A stretch of 24,107 nt of DNA from Marinagarivorans sp. UBA5868. GTDB lineage: Bacteria; Pseudomonadota; Gammaproteobacteria; Pseudomonadales; Cellvibrionaceae. This document shows positions 8,555 through 16,961 of this stretch, piece by piece; position 1 is the first letter of the stretch; the number at the start of each line of letters is the position of its first letter. The notes under the pieces were generated by a model. The model was not told the origin of the DNA. It did no database searches and saw nothing but the letters and a program-made list of their open reading frames with translations. The stretch is from the NCBI GenBank assembly GCA_002432095.1, contig DJFQ01000153.1:1-24107 (forward strand), read 5' to 3'. A program made the position numbers and the translations under genes.

Positions 8555-9800
8555 AGACCTTCTCCTGCGCCTGTAACAAGCGAGTGGCTTCCGCAATGGT
8601 ATAGAAAGAGCCCGTGACTAACACGGGTGAAGTTGAGTTTTCCCGCAGTAACTGTTCCAGTGCGTCCGTTACCGAGGCAAATTCCCGAATAGGGATTTCG
8701 CCCGCAGGAACTGCGCTAAGCAGTTGTGCTGTGGAAGCGGCGCGGTTGAGTCCAGCAATAGTTGTTAGATTCCAGGACTCCGCGAGATCATTGAAGGCGG
8801 CTAGGGACTCCCTAAGATTCTTATCCGCCATCATTGCTATCACAATATGGAATTGCTGATGCGGGTGGCGTCTGCGAAGTTGCTCTGCAAGATAAACAAA
8901 GGCGGCGGGATTGTGGGCAACATCGAGAATCACCGTTCTTGAATCAGTTTTCGCATACTGTAGACGGCCAGGTAGAGCAATGCTGTCAAAACCCTCGGCT
9001 GGCAGATCCGAGAACAGTTTCAGTAAATAGCCAACTTGTAGAGCAGCAGCCAAACTCGGTCGCGGCAGGGTAACCGCCAACGGAGACGACTGAAGATCCT
9101 TCACGTAAAAAACAGTTCCGTCTTCGCTGTCGCGATAACCAAATTCCTGATCGATGCGATAAAGTTTGCAATGCAATTTGTTCACGATATCCAGAACAGA
9201 CGATGGCGGGTCAACATCTGCACAAACTACGGGAATTCCAGCGCGACAGATTCCCGCCTTCTCCCGGCCAATGCTTTCTCGATCCGGGCCGAGCCATTCG
9301 ACGTGATCCAGGGCGATAGAGGTGATCACAGCCACATCCGGATCCACAATGTTGGTAGCGTCTAGACGTCCACCAAGGCCGACTTCCAATACCCAATACG
9401 GCAGCGCTGCCTCATTGAACAGATAGAGTGCCGCCAGCGTGCCAAACTCAAAATACGTTAAGGAAATATCACCTCTCGCATTGTCGATAGCCGCAAAAGC
9501 GCGGCAAATGGCTGAGTCTTCGACGTGATTGCCATTGATTCGAATACGTTCGTGGTATCGGAGGATGTGCGGAGAGGAATAGACGCCACATGCGGAGCCT
9601 GCGGCGATGAGGAGATGTTCCAAGGCTGCGGCGCAGGTGCCTTTACCGTTGGTTCCGGCAATTGTGATGACCGTTGCGTGAGCGGGCAGAAGACCGAGCC
9701 GATCCGCTACTTCGCGCACCCGTGTCAATCCAAGATCAATCGCCGACGGGTGGCTGGTTTCCTGCCACCTCAACCAGTCGTCAAGATGCTCGAAACGCAC
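8538..9800 (-). CDS. folC: Bifunctional folylpolyglutamate/dihydrofolate synthase FolC
   Basis: FolC adds glutamate to dihydropteroate and to tetrahydrofolates using ATP. The 420-residue protein has the Mur-ligase-like P-loop TIAGTNGKGT (46-55), SSPHILRYHERIRING, YFEFGT (116-121), VLEVGLGGRLDATN (137-150), a C-terminal DVAHNP motif and TGSFYT. The start is GTG, 4 bp downstream of the accD stop, and the conserved HPSAIDLGL motif near the N-terminus supports it. The 3' end overlaps the TTG start of dedD. Position between accD and dedD is the usual arrangement. Confidence 0.95.
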   Translation of the reverse strand: MRFEHLDDWLRWQETSHPSAIDLGLTRVREVADRLGLLPAHATVITIAGTNGKGTCAAALEHLLIAAGSACGVYSSPHILRYHERIRINGNHVEDSAICRAFAAIDNARGDISLTYFEFGTLAALYLFNEAALPYWVLEVGLGGRLDATNIVDPDVAVITSIALDHVEWLGPDRESIGREKAGICRAGIPVVCADVDPPSSVLDIVNKLHCKLYRIDQEFGYRDSEDGTVFYVKDLQSSPLAVTLPRPSLAAALQVGYLLKLFSDLPAEGFDSIALPGRLQYAKTDSRTVILDVAHNPAAFVYLAEQLRRRHPHQQFHIVIAMMADKNLRESLAAFNDLAESWNLTTIAGLNRAASTAQLLSAVPAGEIPIREFASVTDALEQLLRENSTSPVLVTGSFYTIAEATRLLQAQEKVFETVG

Positions 9801-9804
9801 CGGC

Positions 9805-10677
9805 TCAGTCAGCTTGATCAGTCGCCGGCAATTTGAGGAATTTCGCGATCAACGAAGCCAGCCGATCACGCATCTCGCGGCGGTGAATAATGGTATCGAT
9901 TGCGCCATGTTCCAACAAAAATTCAGATCGCTGAAACCCTTTGGGCAACTTCTGTCGGATGGTCTGTTCGATGATCGCAGGACCCGCAAATCCCGCACGT
10001 GCGCCAGGCTCGGCGGCGTTGATGTCTCCCAATAGCGCCAGACTGGCCGAAACGCCGCCGTAAACCGGGTCTGTCATGACCGAAATATATGGCACGCCGT
10101 TTTGCTTGAGACGCTCAATAACTGCGCTGGTTTTTGCCATCTGCATTAGCGATATCAATGCCTCCTGCATACGCGCACCTCCTGTGGCGGAGAAGCAAAT
10201 CAACGGCCGCTTCTCTCGCAGCGCGACCTGGGCGGCACGGGTGAACCGCTCGCCAACAACATAGCCCATGGAGCCACCATGAAAAGCAAATTCGAACGCA
10301 GTCGCTACCACCGGAATACCTTTTAAGGTTCCCTTCATCGCGATCAGCGCATCTTTTTCACCTGTGGTCTTTTGGGCGGAGCTCAACCGCTCCTTGTACT
10401 TCTTAACATCCTTAAATTTTAGGCGATCGATCGGCACCACATCAGCAGCTATCTCCTCACGGCCCTGCTCATCCAGAAAGATATCGAGTCGGCGACGCGC
10501 GCCGATGCGCATGTGGTGATCGCACTTTGGACATACATCAAGGCTTTTCTCAAGCTCTGGGCGATACAGCACCGCCTCACATTTGGTGCATTTTTTCCAA
10601 AGCCCTTCTGGAACCTTGCTTTCGCTGCGCTTCTCTGACCGCACAACACTGGGAACGATTTTCTCTAACCAACTCAT
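9805..10677 (-). CDS. accD: Acetyl-CoA carboxylase carboxyltransferase subunit beta AccD
   Basis: AccD pairs with AccA (not in the window) to transfer the carboxyl group from biotin to acetyl-CoA, making malonyl-CoA. A four-cysteine zinc ribbon is intact (Cys30, Cys33, Cys49, Cys52), followed by the crotonase-fold carboxyltransferase region with [28 protein letters not shown] and [11 protein letters not shown] chose the ATG at 10677 ([10 protein letters not shown]) because known AccD proteins begin this way; an in-frame TTG at 10695 would add six residues. Ribosome binding is weak. Length is 290. In E. coli AccD also binds its own mRNA; whether that happens here is unknown. Confidence 0.96.
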   Translation of the reverse strand: MSWLEKIVPSVVRSEKRSESKVPEGLWKKCTKCEAVLYRPELEKSLDVCPKCDHHMRIGARRRLDIFLDEQGREEIAADVVPIDRLKFKDVKKYKERLSSAQKTTGEKDALIAMKGTLKGIPVVATAFEFAFHGGSMGYVVGERFTRAAQVALREKRPLICFSATGGARMQEALISLMQMAKTSAVIERLKQNGVPYISVMTDPVYGGVSASLALLGDINAAEPGARAGFAGPAIIEQTIRQKLPKGFQRSEFLLEHGAIDTIIHRREMRDRLASLIAKFLKLPATDQAD

Positions 10678-10696
10678 AGCATCTGAACTCAACAAC

Positions 10697-10715
10697 GGCC
10701 CGCCACAATCGGGCC
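10697..10715 (-). other. Small hairpin between trpA and accD
   Basis: GGCCCG and CGGGCC form a 6-bp GC-only stem around a 7-nt loop in the 42-bp trpA-accD spacer. No U-tract follows on the minus strand, so it is not a standard terminator. It could be an mRNA processing or stability element, or chance. Confidence 0.3.
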
Positions 10716-10719
10716 AGGA

Positions 10720-11529
10720 TTATTTGGAATTCTGATCCAAGGCCGTGCGGATGGACGCGACCTTGTTGCTCAACCCTTCAAGTATTTGCGTTTGGCTATG
10801 GCCGGACCCCATGATCTCCACCAGGGCGCTGCCCACCACGACTCCATCGGCATAGGTACCGACCGCTTGGGCCGATAAACCATCTTTAATCCCAAAGCCA
10901 ACCATCACTGGCAACTGGCTGTAGCGTGATATGACGGAAAGTTTTTCCCTCACAGAACTGATGTCCAGATGACTAGCACCGGTCACCCCTTTGAGGGATA
11001 CGTAATAGATAAATCCACCAGCGAGTTCGGCTACGCGCTTTACTCGCTCCTCCGACGAGGTCGGTGCCAACAGAAAAATACTCTCCAGTTCTCGCTCTCG
11101 CAGACAGCGGTGAAGATCTTCCGCCTCTTCTGGAGGTAGATCCACCGTGAGCAAGCCATCCACCCCCGCCTCCGCCGCGGACTGGGCAAACTCGCCGTAA
11201 CCCATACGTTCTACGGGATTGGCATAGCCCATCAATACAATGGGAGTCGCCTTATCAGTTTCTCGAAAAGCTTTGACCAGCGCGAGTGTGCTGCGCAGGC
11301 TGGTACCATGTGCCAGCGCGCGTTCATGCCCGCGCTGGATGACCGGGCCTTCCGCCATCGGGTCAGAAAATGGAACACCGATTTCGAGAATATCAGTACC
11401 TGCGCTAACCAGTGCATGCATAGCCGCGAGAGTGATCTCCGGCGTGGGATCGCCGTTGACGATATAGGTGATCAGTGCCTTGCGCTTTTGCTGCTTGAGT
11501 GCCTGGATGGTTTCGGTAATCCGGTTCAT
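10720..11529 (-). CDS. trpA: Tryptophan synthase alpha subunit TrpA
   Basis: TrpA cleaves indole-3-glycerol phosphate to indole and glyceraldehyde-3-phosphate, passing indole to TrpB. The 268-residue protein numbers like E. coli TrpA: catalytic Glu49 (LEIGVPFSDP) is present, but position 60 is Glu (DPMAEGP) rather than the usual Asp. The PROSITE alpha-subunit pattern, as I recall it, allows D or E there. The phosphate-binding region SLKGVTGA and the C-terminal VGFGI and VVVGSALV motifs are intact. The ATG at 11529 follows the trpB stop by one base (TGACATG), with GAGGTG just upstream inside trpB; an in-frame upstream start lies inside trpB and is not needed. It is coupled to trpB, as usual. 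Confidence 0.95.
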   Translation of the reverse strand: MNRITETIQALKQQKRKALITYIVNGDPTPEITLAAMHALVSAGTDILEIGVPFSDPMAEGPVIQRGHERALAHGTSLRSTLALVKAFRETDKATPIVLMGYANPVERMGYGEFAQSAAEAGVDGLLTVDLPPEEAEDLHRCLRERELESIFLLAPTSSEERVKRVAELAGGFIYYVSLKGVTGASHLDISSVREKLSVISRYSQLPVMVGFGIKDGLSAQAVGTYADGVVVGSALVEIMGSGHSQTQILEGLSNKVASIRTALDQNSK

Positions 11530-11530
11530 G

Positions 11531-12754
11531 TCACACCTCAATTCCATCGAGTTTCGCCACTGTCAGTATGTCCTTATCACCCCGACCTGAAAGATTCACG
11601 ATCACGATGTCATCACGGTCCATCTTTGCCGCCAGTTTTTCTGCATAGGCGACTGCGTGGGCTGATTCGAGGGCAGGCATGATGCCTTCTACTTTGGTCA
11701 AACTGCGAAACGCTGCCATGGCATCGTCATCGGTAATTGCCACGTAATTCACCCGCCCCAGATCCTTGAGCCATGAATGTTCGGGACCAACCCCAGGGTA
11801 ATCAAGTCCGGCCGAGACCGAGTGGGTATCGATAATCTGACCGTTTTCATCCTCCATCAAATAGGTGCGATTGCCGTGCAGCACACCGGGGATACCGGCA
11901 CTGAGTGGGGCTGCATGTTGTCCAGTATCCAGTCCCAGTCCTCCTGCCTCAACGCCATACATGGCCACTGACGCGTCATCCAAGAATGGATGAAACAGAC
12001 CTATCGCGTTGGAGCCGCCTCCCACACATGCGACTAGCGCGTCGGGCAAACGTCCGGTCTGCTCCAGGCACTGACTGCGCGCCTCCCGACCGATGATGCA
12101 CTGGAAATCCCGTACCAACTGCGGATACGGGTGTGGACCTGCAGCAGTGCCGATGATGTAGAAGGTATCATCAACATTGGTCACCCAGTCACGCATCGCC
12201 TCGTTCATAGCATCTTTGAGGGTTTTGGAGCCTGACTCCACGGGTATCACGGTGGCGCCCAATAGCTTCATACGGTAGACGTTGAGGGACTGGCGCTTGA
12301 CGTCTTCCGAGCCCATATAAACGACGCACTCCAGCCCCAGCCGTGCCGCCACGGTTGCGGTAGCAACCCCATGCTGGCCGGCACCAGTCTCAGCGATAAC
12401 GCGTTTTTTTCCAGAATATTTTGCTAAAAGAGCCTGGCCTATGGTGTTGTTGACCTTGTGAGCACCGGTGTGATTGAGGTCTTCTCTTTTGAGAAACAGC
12501 CTCGCACCGCCAGTCTTTTCGGTCCAGCGCTCGGCCAAGTAAAGTGGTGATGGACGACCGACATAATGGGTCAGATCGTGGTCGATCTCCGCTTGAAAGG
12601 CTGGATCCTTCTTCAAGCGGTTATACATACTTTGAAGTTCGTCCAAAGCGTAGAACAGCGTCTCGGAAACAAAACGCCCACCAAACTGACCAAAGTGGCC
12701 ACGTTCGTCTGGCATATTGGTGAAATCAACCTTTGTATCGTTCACAGTAGCCAC
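11531..12754 (-). CDS. trpB: Tryptophan synthase beta subunit TrpB
   Basis: This PLP enzyme condenses indole with serine to tryptophan. The 407-residue protein carries the PLP lysine Lys100 in HTGAHKVNN, catalytic Glu122 in AETGAGQHG, the phosphate-binding glycine loop VGGGSNAIG and the C-terminal LSGRGDKD. The 22-residue spacing between Lys and Glu equals that in E. coli (87 and 109). Its start is a GTG that directly abuts the trpF stop (TGAGTG) with no obvious ribosome site, so it probably depends on coupling with trpF. A TrpB1-type protein, as expected next to trpA. Confidence 0.96.
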   Translation of the reverse strand: MATVNDTKVDFTNMPDERGHFGQFGGRFVSETLFYALDELQSMYNRLKKDPAFQAEIDHDLTHYVGRPSPLYLAERWTEKTGGARLFLKREDLNHTGAHKVNNTIGQALLAKYSGKKRVIAETGAGQHGVATATVAARLGLECVVYMGSEDVKRQSLNVYRMKLLGATVIPVESGSKTLKDAMNEAMRDWVTNVDDTFYIIGTAAGPHPYPQLVRDFQCIIGREARSQCLEQTGRLPDALVACVGGGSNAIGLFHPFLDDASVAMYGVEAGGLGLDTGQHAAPLSAGIPGVLHGNRTYLMEDENGQIIDTHSVSAGLDYPGVGPEHSWLKDLGRVNYVAITDDDAMAAFRSLTKVEGIMPALESAHAVAYAEKLAAKMDRDDIVIVNLSGRGDKDILTVAKLDGIEV

Positions 12755-13420
12755 TCACTGGTTATTCGAAATTTCCGCCGCGTGTGCGCGGCTGATAAAT
12801 TCCCGGATTAATGTTAGGTCTTTGACCCCTGGACTGGACTCGACACCGCCGCTCACATCCACCGCCCATGGGCGCACGGCATCAATAGCCTGCGCGATAT
12901 TGTCCGGGCGCAGACCACCAGCCAAAATCAATGGCCGAGGCAAGACTCGCGGAATCATCCGCCAATCAAATACCTCGCCTGTGCCACCGGGCATGCTGGG
13001 GTGGTAGGCGTCTAGCAGTAAGCCTGCGGCACTTTTATAACGGCTCGCCTGCGCTGCCACGTCTACCCCTGGCTTCATACGCAGGGCCTTTAAATAAGGA
13101 CGGGAAAAGCTGCAGCAAAAGGCTTCGCTTTCATCTCCGTGAAACTGCAGCAGTGTCAACGGCACTCTAGCCAAAACGCTCTCAACGTCTTCTGCCCGGG
13201 GATCGACAAACAGGCCGACTACGTTGATCAGCGGCCCTGCCGCATAAGCGATTTCTCTGGCGAGTTCGAGATCCGCAAGATGGCGCGAGCTGGGGGGGCA
13301 AAATACCAACCCAATGGCGTCCGCTCCAGCATAGGCCGCTGCTGCCGCCGCATTTGCGGAAGTTACACCGCAAATTTTCACTCGTACCCGTCGCGTGTCG
13401 TTCACCGGGGAACCCCGCAT
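12755..13420 (-). CDS. trpF: Phosphoribosylanthranilate isomerase TrpF
   Basis: TrpF performs the Amadori rearrangement of phosphoribosylanthranilate before indole-glycerol phosphate synthase. It is a TIM barrel with general base Cys17 (VKICGVT) and general acid Asp188 (AVDVSGGVE), plus LQFHGDE and LAGGLRPDNI. Length is 221 from ATG 13420. A GTG at 13405 would give 216 residues and a leader closer to homologues; neither start has a strong ribosome site. First gene of the nine-gene run. In P. aeruginosa trpF follows fimV-truA and precedes accD; here trpBA is inserted and no truA lies upstream. Confidence 0.93.
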   Translation of the reverse strand: MRGSPVNDTRRVRVKICGVTSANAAAAAAYAGADAIGLVFCPPSSRHLADLELAREIAYAAGPLINVVGLFVDPRAEDVESVLARVPLTLLQFHGDESEAFCCSFSRPYLKALRMKPGVDVAAQASRYKSAAGLLLDAYHPSMPGGTGEVFDWRMIPRVLPRPLILAGGLRPDNIAQAIDAVRPWAVDVSGGVESSPGVKDLTLIREFISRAHAAEISNNQ

Positions 13421-13693
13421 TTCCAGCAGCCCAAAGGACGCGGATGGTATCAGAAAATTCAGGCGGAATAACAGCTTAGCGCTACCCCGTGGCGTGGCGT
13501 GGCACCCCTAACCGGAAAACAGATCACCACCATCGGAAAAACCCCTTGTGGCACGGCTCGCCGCATAGTGTCCAATTCCTGTATGCTTGCCGCCCGCCGG
13601 TCACTGACTGCACATTTTTCATGCAAACACGCGTTTTATGCTGCCGGCGCGGACCAAAGATCATTTTTGATTGCCAGGGGAAACGAACTTTCC
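13421..13693 (+). promoter_or_regulatory. Divergent trpF/cysI control region
   Basis: This 273-bp gap must hold promoters for the trpF run (-) and for cysI (+). I found TATGCT boxes at 13582-13587 and 13637-13642, neither with a good -35 at 16-18 bp, and a weak minus-strand TTATTC-N16-TACCAT. None is firm. A tandem GTGGC triplet lies at 13489-13503. No riboswitch, attenuator or leader peptide rich in Trp was recognised. Confidence 0.4.
13489..13503. repeat. Tandem pentamer GTGGC x3
   Basis: Three perfect head-to-tail copies of GTGGC lie in the non-coding trpF/cysI gap. Too short to assign a role; possibly part of a regulator site or a slippage-prone tract. Confidence 0.6.
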
Positions 13694-15361
13694 ATGTACG
13701 TTTACGACGAATACGACCACAAAATCATCGGTGAGCGCGTCGCCCAGTTTCGACGCCAGACGGAGCGGTATCTCGCCGGTGAAATACCACCGGAACAATT
13801 TCTGCCGTTGCGGCTGCAGAATGGTCTCTACGTGCAGCGCCTTGCGCCGATGCTGCGCATCGCGGTCCCTTATGGCATGTTGAACAGCGGTCAATTGCGC
13901 AAGCTGGCACACATTACCCGTCACTACGATAAAGGCTACTGCCACGTGACCACGCGGCAGAATATCCAGCTTAACTGGCCACAGCTAGAAGAAGTGCCAG
14001 ATATTCTCGCCGAGCTGGCCCAGGTCGAGATGCATGCGGTGCAAACCAGTGGCAACTGCATCCGCAATGTCACTACAGATCAATTTGCAGGTGTAGCCCC
14101 CGACGAAATCATTGACCCCCGCCCCTACTGTGAAATTATCCGCCAGTGGTCAACCTTCCACCCTGAATTTGCCTTTTTGCCGCGCAAGTTCAAGATCGCG
14201 GTTGCCGGTACTCAGTCGGATCGCGCCGCTATCTATTTTCACGACATAGGACTGCAGCTGATCAAAAATACCAAGGGAGAGATTGGCTTCAAGGTGTTGG
14301 TTGGCGGCGGTTTGGGACGAACACCGGTTATTGGCAGCGTGATTCGCGAGTTTCTGCCGGAACAGCAAATTTTGACTTACCTCGAAGCCATTCTGCGCAT
14401 CTACAACCTTCACGGTCGCCGAGACAACAAATTTAAAGCCCGCATAAAGATTTTGGTGCGCGCCGTTGGACCGGAAGCCTTCGCGGACATGGTCGAAAAA
14501 GAATGGCTAAATGTTCGAGACAGCGCCAACCATTTACCCGCTGAAGAAATTGCGCGAGCCCGCACCTTCTTTCCGGAGCCGCAATATCTGCGCGGGTTGG
14601 ACGACGTGGAAATGATGGCACCGATCAATGCCCTGCGCGGTGAACATCGCGAATTTGGCAACTGGTTGAGTCACAACGTCCAACGCCACAAAATTCCGGG
14701 CTACCGAGCGGTGACATTGTCCCTCAAATTTACCGGCGTACCTCCGGGCGATCTGACCGATCGCCAGCTGGAAATCATTGCCGATTTGGCAGATCGCTAT
14801 TCATTTGGCGAGGTACGCACCACTCACAACCAAAACATGGTGCTCGCCGATGTTCAGGCAAGCCAGCTATTCGAGTTATGGCAACAGCTGCGGCAGGCGG
14901 GGTTTGCTACGGCCAACGTAGGCACGCTCACAGACATCATCTGCTGTCCGGGCGGGGATTTCTGCTCTCTTGCCAACGCCAAATCAATTCCAATTGCTGA
15001 AGCTATTCAGCGCGAGTTCGATGATCTGGATTATGTATATGATCTCGGCCCCATTGAATTGAATATCTCCGGCTGCATGAACGCCTGCGGCCACCATCAC
15101 ATTGGCAACATCGGTATTCTCGGTGTCGATAAGAAGGGTGAAGAATTTTACCAAGTGCAACTGGGTGGAAATTCGGGTTACAACGCCGCGCTGGGTGAGG
15201 TTTTAGGTCCTTCTTTCAGCCGTGACGATATGCCGCAGGTCATTCGCAAAATCATTAATGTGTTTATCAAAAACCGTGAAGGTGAAGAGGAGTTTATTGA
15301 TACTTTCACCCGCATCGGAATGACACCCTTCAAGGAGAGCGTTTATGCCAAAGCTCACTAA
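13694..15361 (+). CDS. cysI: Sulfite reductase haemoprotein CysI (nitrite/sulfite reductase family)
   Basis: This enzyme reduces sulfite to sulfide in assimilatory sulfur metabolism, with coupled sirohaem and a 4Fe-4S cluster. The 555-residue protein has two ferredoxin-like halves and the cluster ligands Cys418 and Cys424 (CPGGDFC) then Cys461 and Cys465 (SGCMNACGHHH), giving the required C-x5-C and C-x3-C. The active-site region TSGNCIRNVTTDQFAG is intact. I start at ATG 13694 (MYVYDEYD), which matches Pseudomonas CysI; a longer frame to 13499 has no family support. AGGGG lies 13 nt upstream, rather far. No flavoprotein CysJ gene is nearby, so the electron donor is not visible. The end overlaps the DUF934 gene by 17 bp. 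Confidence 0.95.
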   Translation: MYVYDEYDHKIIGERVAQFRRQTERYLAGEIPPEQFLPLRLQNGLYVQRLAPMLRIAVPYGMLNSGQLRKLAHITRHYDKGYCHVTTRQNIQLNWPQLEEVPDILAELAQVEMHAVQTSGNCIRNVTTDQFAGVAPDEIIDPRPYCEIIRQWSTFHPEFAFLPRKFKIAVAGTQSDRAAIYFHDIGLQLIKNTKGEIGFKVLVGGGLGRTPVIGSVIREFLPEQQILTYLEAILRIYNLHGRRDNKFKARIKILVRAVGPEAFADMVEKEWLNVRDSANHLPAEEIARARTFFPEPQYLRGLDDVEMMAPINALRGEHREFGNWLSHNVQRHKIPGYRAVTLSLKFTGVPPGDLTDRQLEIIADLADRYSFGEVRTTHNQNMVLADVQASQLFELWQQLRQAGFATANVGTLTDIICCPGGDFCSLANAKSIPIAEAIQREFDDLDYVYDLGPIELNISGCMNACGHHHIGNIGILGVDKKGEEFYQVQLGGNSGYNAALGEVLGPSFSRDDMPQVIRKIINVFIKNREGEEEFIDTFTRIGMTPFKESVYAKAH

Positions 15362-15845
15362 TAATGGCAAATTGCAGGCGGATGACTGGCAGGTTGTGAG
15401 TAAAGAATCCGCCCCTGCTCTGGCTGAAATGTTCTCTGGTCAGTGGCTGGTTCATGTCAAATGGTATGTGGAGAACCAGGAAGAGCTGACAAATCGCAAC
15501 AATATTGGCGTCTGGCTGGATTCGGACGATGAAGCGGAAAGTGTGTCGTCGGTGATCGGCCATTTGCCGGTTATCGGTGTCAATTTTCCGGTATTCACCG
15601 ACGGCCGCGGATTCTCAATCGGGCGCACGATTCGCGAAAGATATAAATTCACCGGAGAACTGCGAGCGATCGGCAATTTCATGCAGGACCAGCTTTTTTA
15701 TCTCAAACGCTGTGGTTTTGACGCGTTTATTGTGGGGGACAAAGTGGATGCGGAATCCATGGCAAAAAGCCTCGCAGATTTTAGTGATGTTTATCAGGCC
15801 GCCGTTGATCAACCAGTGCCGCTATTTCGGCGAAGACTGGCATAA
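15345..15845 (+). CDS. DUF934 protein coupled to sulfite reductase
   Basis: A 166-residue soluble protein with no signal peptide or membrane helix. It belongs to DUF934, recognised from its position after cysI (as in P. aeruginosa PA1838-PA1837) and from the conserved segment LPVIGVNFPVFTDGRGFS...RERYKFTGELRAIG. AAGGAG lies 7 nt before the ATG, inside cysI, and the genes overlap by 17 bp, so expression is coupled. Function is unknown; persistent pairing suggests a role in electron delivery, assembly or regulation of the sirohaem enzyme. That is inference only. A strong hairpin follows 14 bp after the stop. Confidence 0.88.
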   Translation: MPKLTNNGKLQADDWQVVSKESAPALAEMFSGQWLVHVKWYVENQEELTNRNNIGVWLDSDDEAESVSSVIGHLPVIGVNFPVFTDGRGFSIGRTIRERYKFTGELRAIGNFMQDQLFYLKRCGFDAFIVGDKVDAESMAKSLADFSDVYQAAVDQPVPLFRRRLA

Positions 15846-15859
15846 AATATATTCAAAGC

Positions 15860-15902
15860 ACCCAACGAAAAACCCCGGCACTGCCGGGGTTTTTCGTTGG
15901 GT
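15860..15902. terminator. Perfect bidirectional terminator hairpin
   Basis: The two 21-base arms (15860-15880 and 15882-15902) are exact reverse complements around a single C, folding as a 20-bp stem with an ACT triloop. The core CCCCGGC/GCCGGGG is flanked by A5/T5 tracts, so either strand gives a GC stem followed by U residues. It serves both cysI-DUF934 (+) and the fimL-sohB operon (-), whose stops flank it at 14 and 5 bp. Confidence 0.92.
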
Positions 15903-15907
15903 TACAT

Positions 15908-16948
15908 TCAAAACCAATGACGCCGCGCCAATCGCGCCATTGAGTGATCGAACGCAGTTTCAAATGCTCGCGCTGCTGCTAACCCTACCCGCTCCTGAAT
16001 ACGCTTTTTATGTTCATAACGAACCACCACTATATCCGCCTGCGGATGCATAGCGGTGAGGTATTCATCGCTGGTGGAAATGAGATCGATCAGGTTTTTT
16101 TCCAGCGCGCGACGTCCGAACCATATTTCACCTGTCGCCACCTCATCTACGTTTACTTGCGACCGGTGTTCGCCGACAAACTCTTTAAACAAAACGTGAG
16201 TCTCTTCCAAATCTTCCATGAACTTACGCCGACCTTTCTCGGTATTTTCACCGAGCATGGTCACGGTGCGTTTGTATTCACCGGCGGTAAAGATTTCATA
16301 ATCGACGTCGTGTTTTTTTAACACCTTGTTAAAGTTTGGTAATTGCGCAACCACACCGATAGATCCAAGTACTGCAAAAGGTGCAGCGACAATTTTGTCG
16401 GCAACGCAGGCCATCATATACCCGCCGCTTGCCGCGACTTTATCGACACATACCGTCAAAGGAATTTGCTTCTGCGTAATGCGAGCCAGTTGACTTGCCG
16501 CCAAGCCGTATCCGTGCACTAACCCTCCCGGACTCTCCAGGCGTACTACCACCTCGTCGCTAGGCTGTGCGATGCTGAGTACGGCAGTAATGGATTCACG
16601 CAGCTCCTCCGTCGCCGAAGCTTTTATATCGCCTTGGAAGTCCAATACGTACACCCGTTTCTTATTGCGTTGCTCGCCGCTTTTTTTCTCCTGCTTTCGC
16701 GCCAGCTTTTCAGCTTTTTTTGCTTTCTTGTCTTCCTCCTTGAGAATCTTTTCGTCGACAACTTCCGCTTTCAGCGTTTGGCACATTTCATCAAGGCGAT
16801 CGTTGAGCCTAGTGACCTGTATGCGTCCTTTATCTTTACCTTTTTCTCGTTGTGCAGAGGCCACTAAAAATCCAACCACCACCATAAAGGCCAGAACGAA
16901 TGTGACAACCTTGGCCAGAAACAGCCCATACTCCAACAAAAACTCCAA
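15908..16948 (-). CDS. sohB: SohB inner-membrane serine peptidase (SppA/S49 family)
   Basis: SohB is a membrane-anchored S49 protease related to signal peptide peptidase. It has one N-terminal helix (about 9-30), a highly charged Lys/Glu-rich linker (about 66-98) and the protease domain with catalytic Ser174 (VAASGGYMMA) and Lys226 (AGEYKRT). The start is TTG at 16948; AGGGG lies 7 nt upstream and the opening MEFLLEYGLFLAKVVT aligns with E. coli SohB (MELLSEYGLFLAKIVT), which makes the start convincing. At 346 residues it is of normal length. Last gene of the fimL-nudC-hypothetical-sohB operon, 13 bp after the preceding gene. Substrates are unknown. Confidence 0.93.
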   Translation of the reverse strand: MEFLLEYGLFLAKVVTFVLAFMVVVGFLVASAQREKGKDKGRIQVTRLNDRLDEMCQTLKAEVVDEKILKEEDKKAKKAEKLARKQEKKSGEQRNKKRVYVLDFQGDIKASATEELRESITAVLSIAQPSDEVVVRLESPGGLVHGYGLAASQLARITQKQIPLTVCVDKVAASGGYMMACVADKIVAAPFAVLGSIGVVAQLPNFNKVLKKHDVDYEIFTAGEYKRTVTMLGENTEKGRRKFMEDLEETHVLFKEFVGEHRSQVNVDEVATGEIWFGRRALEKNLIDLISTSDEYLTAMHPQADIVVVRYEHKKRIQERVGLAAARAFETAFDHSMARLARRHWF

Positions 16949-16961
16949 AACAATTCCCCTT

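Noticed and set aside
15577..16053. 158-residue + strand frame across DUF934, terminator and sohB
   Set aside because: It overlaps DUF934 out of frame, reads through a perfect terminator, and lies antisense to sohB; composition is not protein-like.
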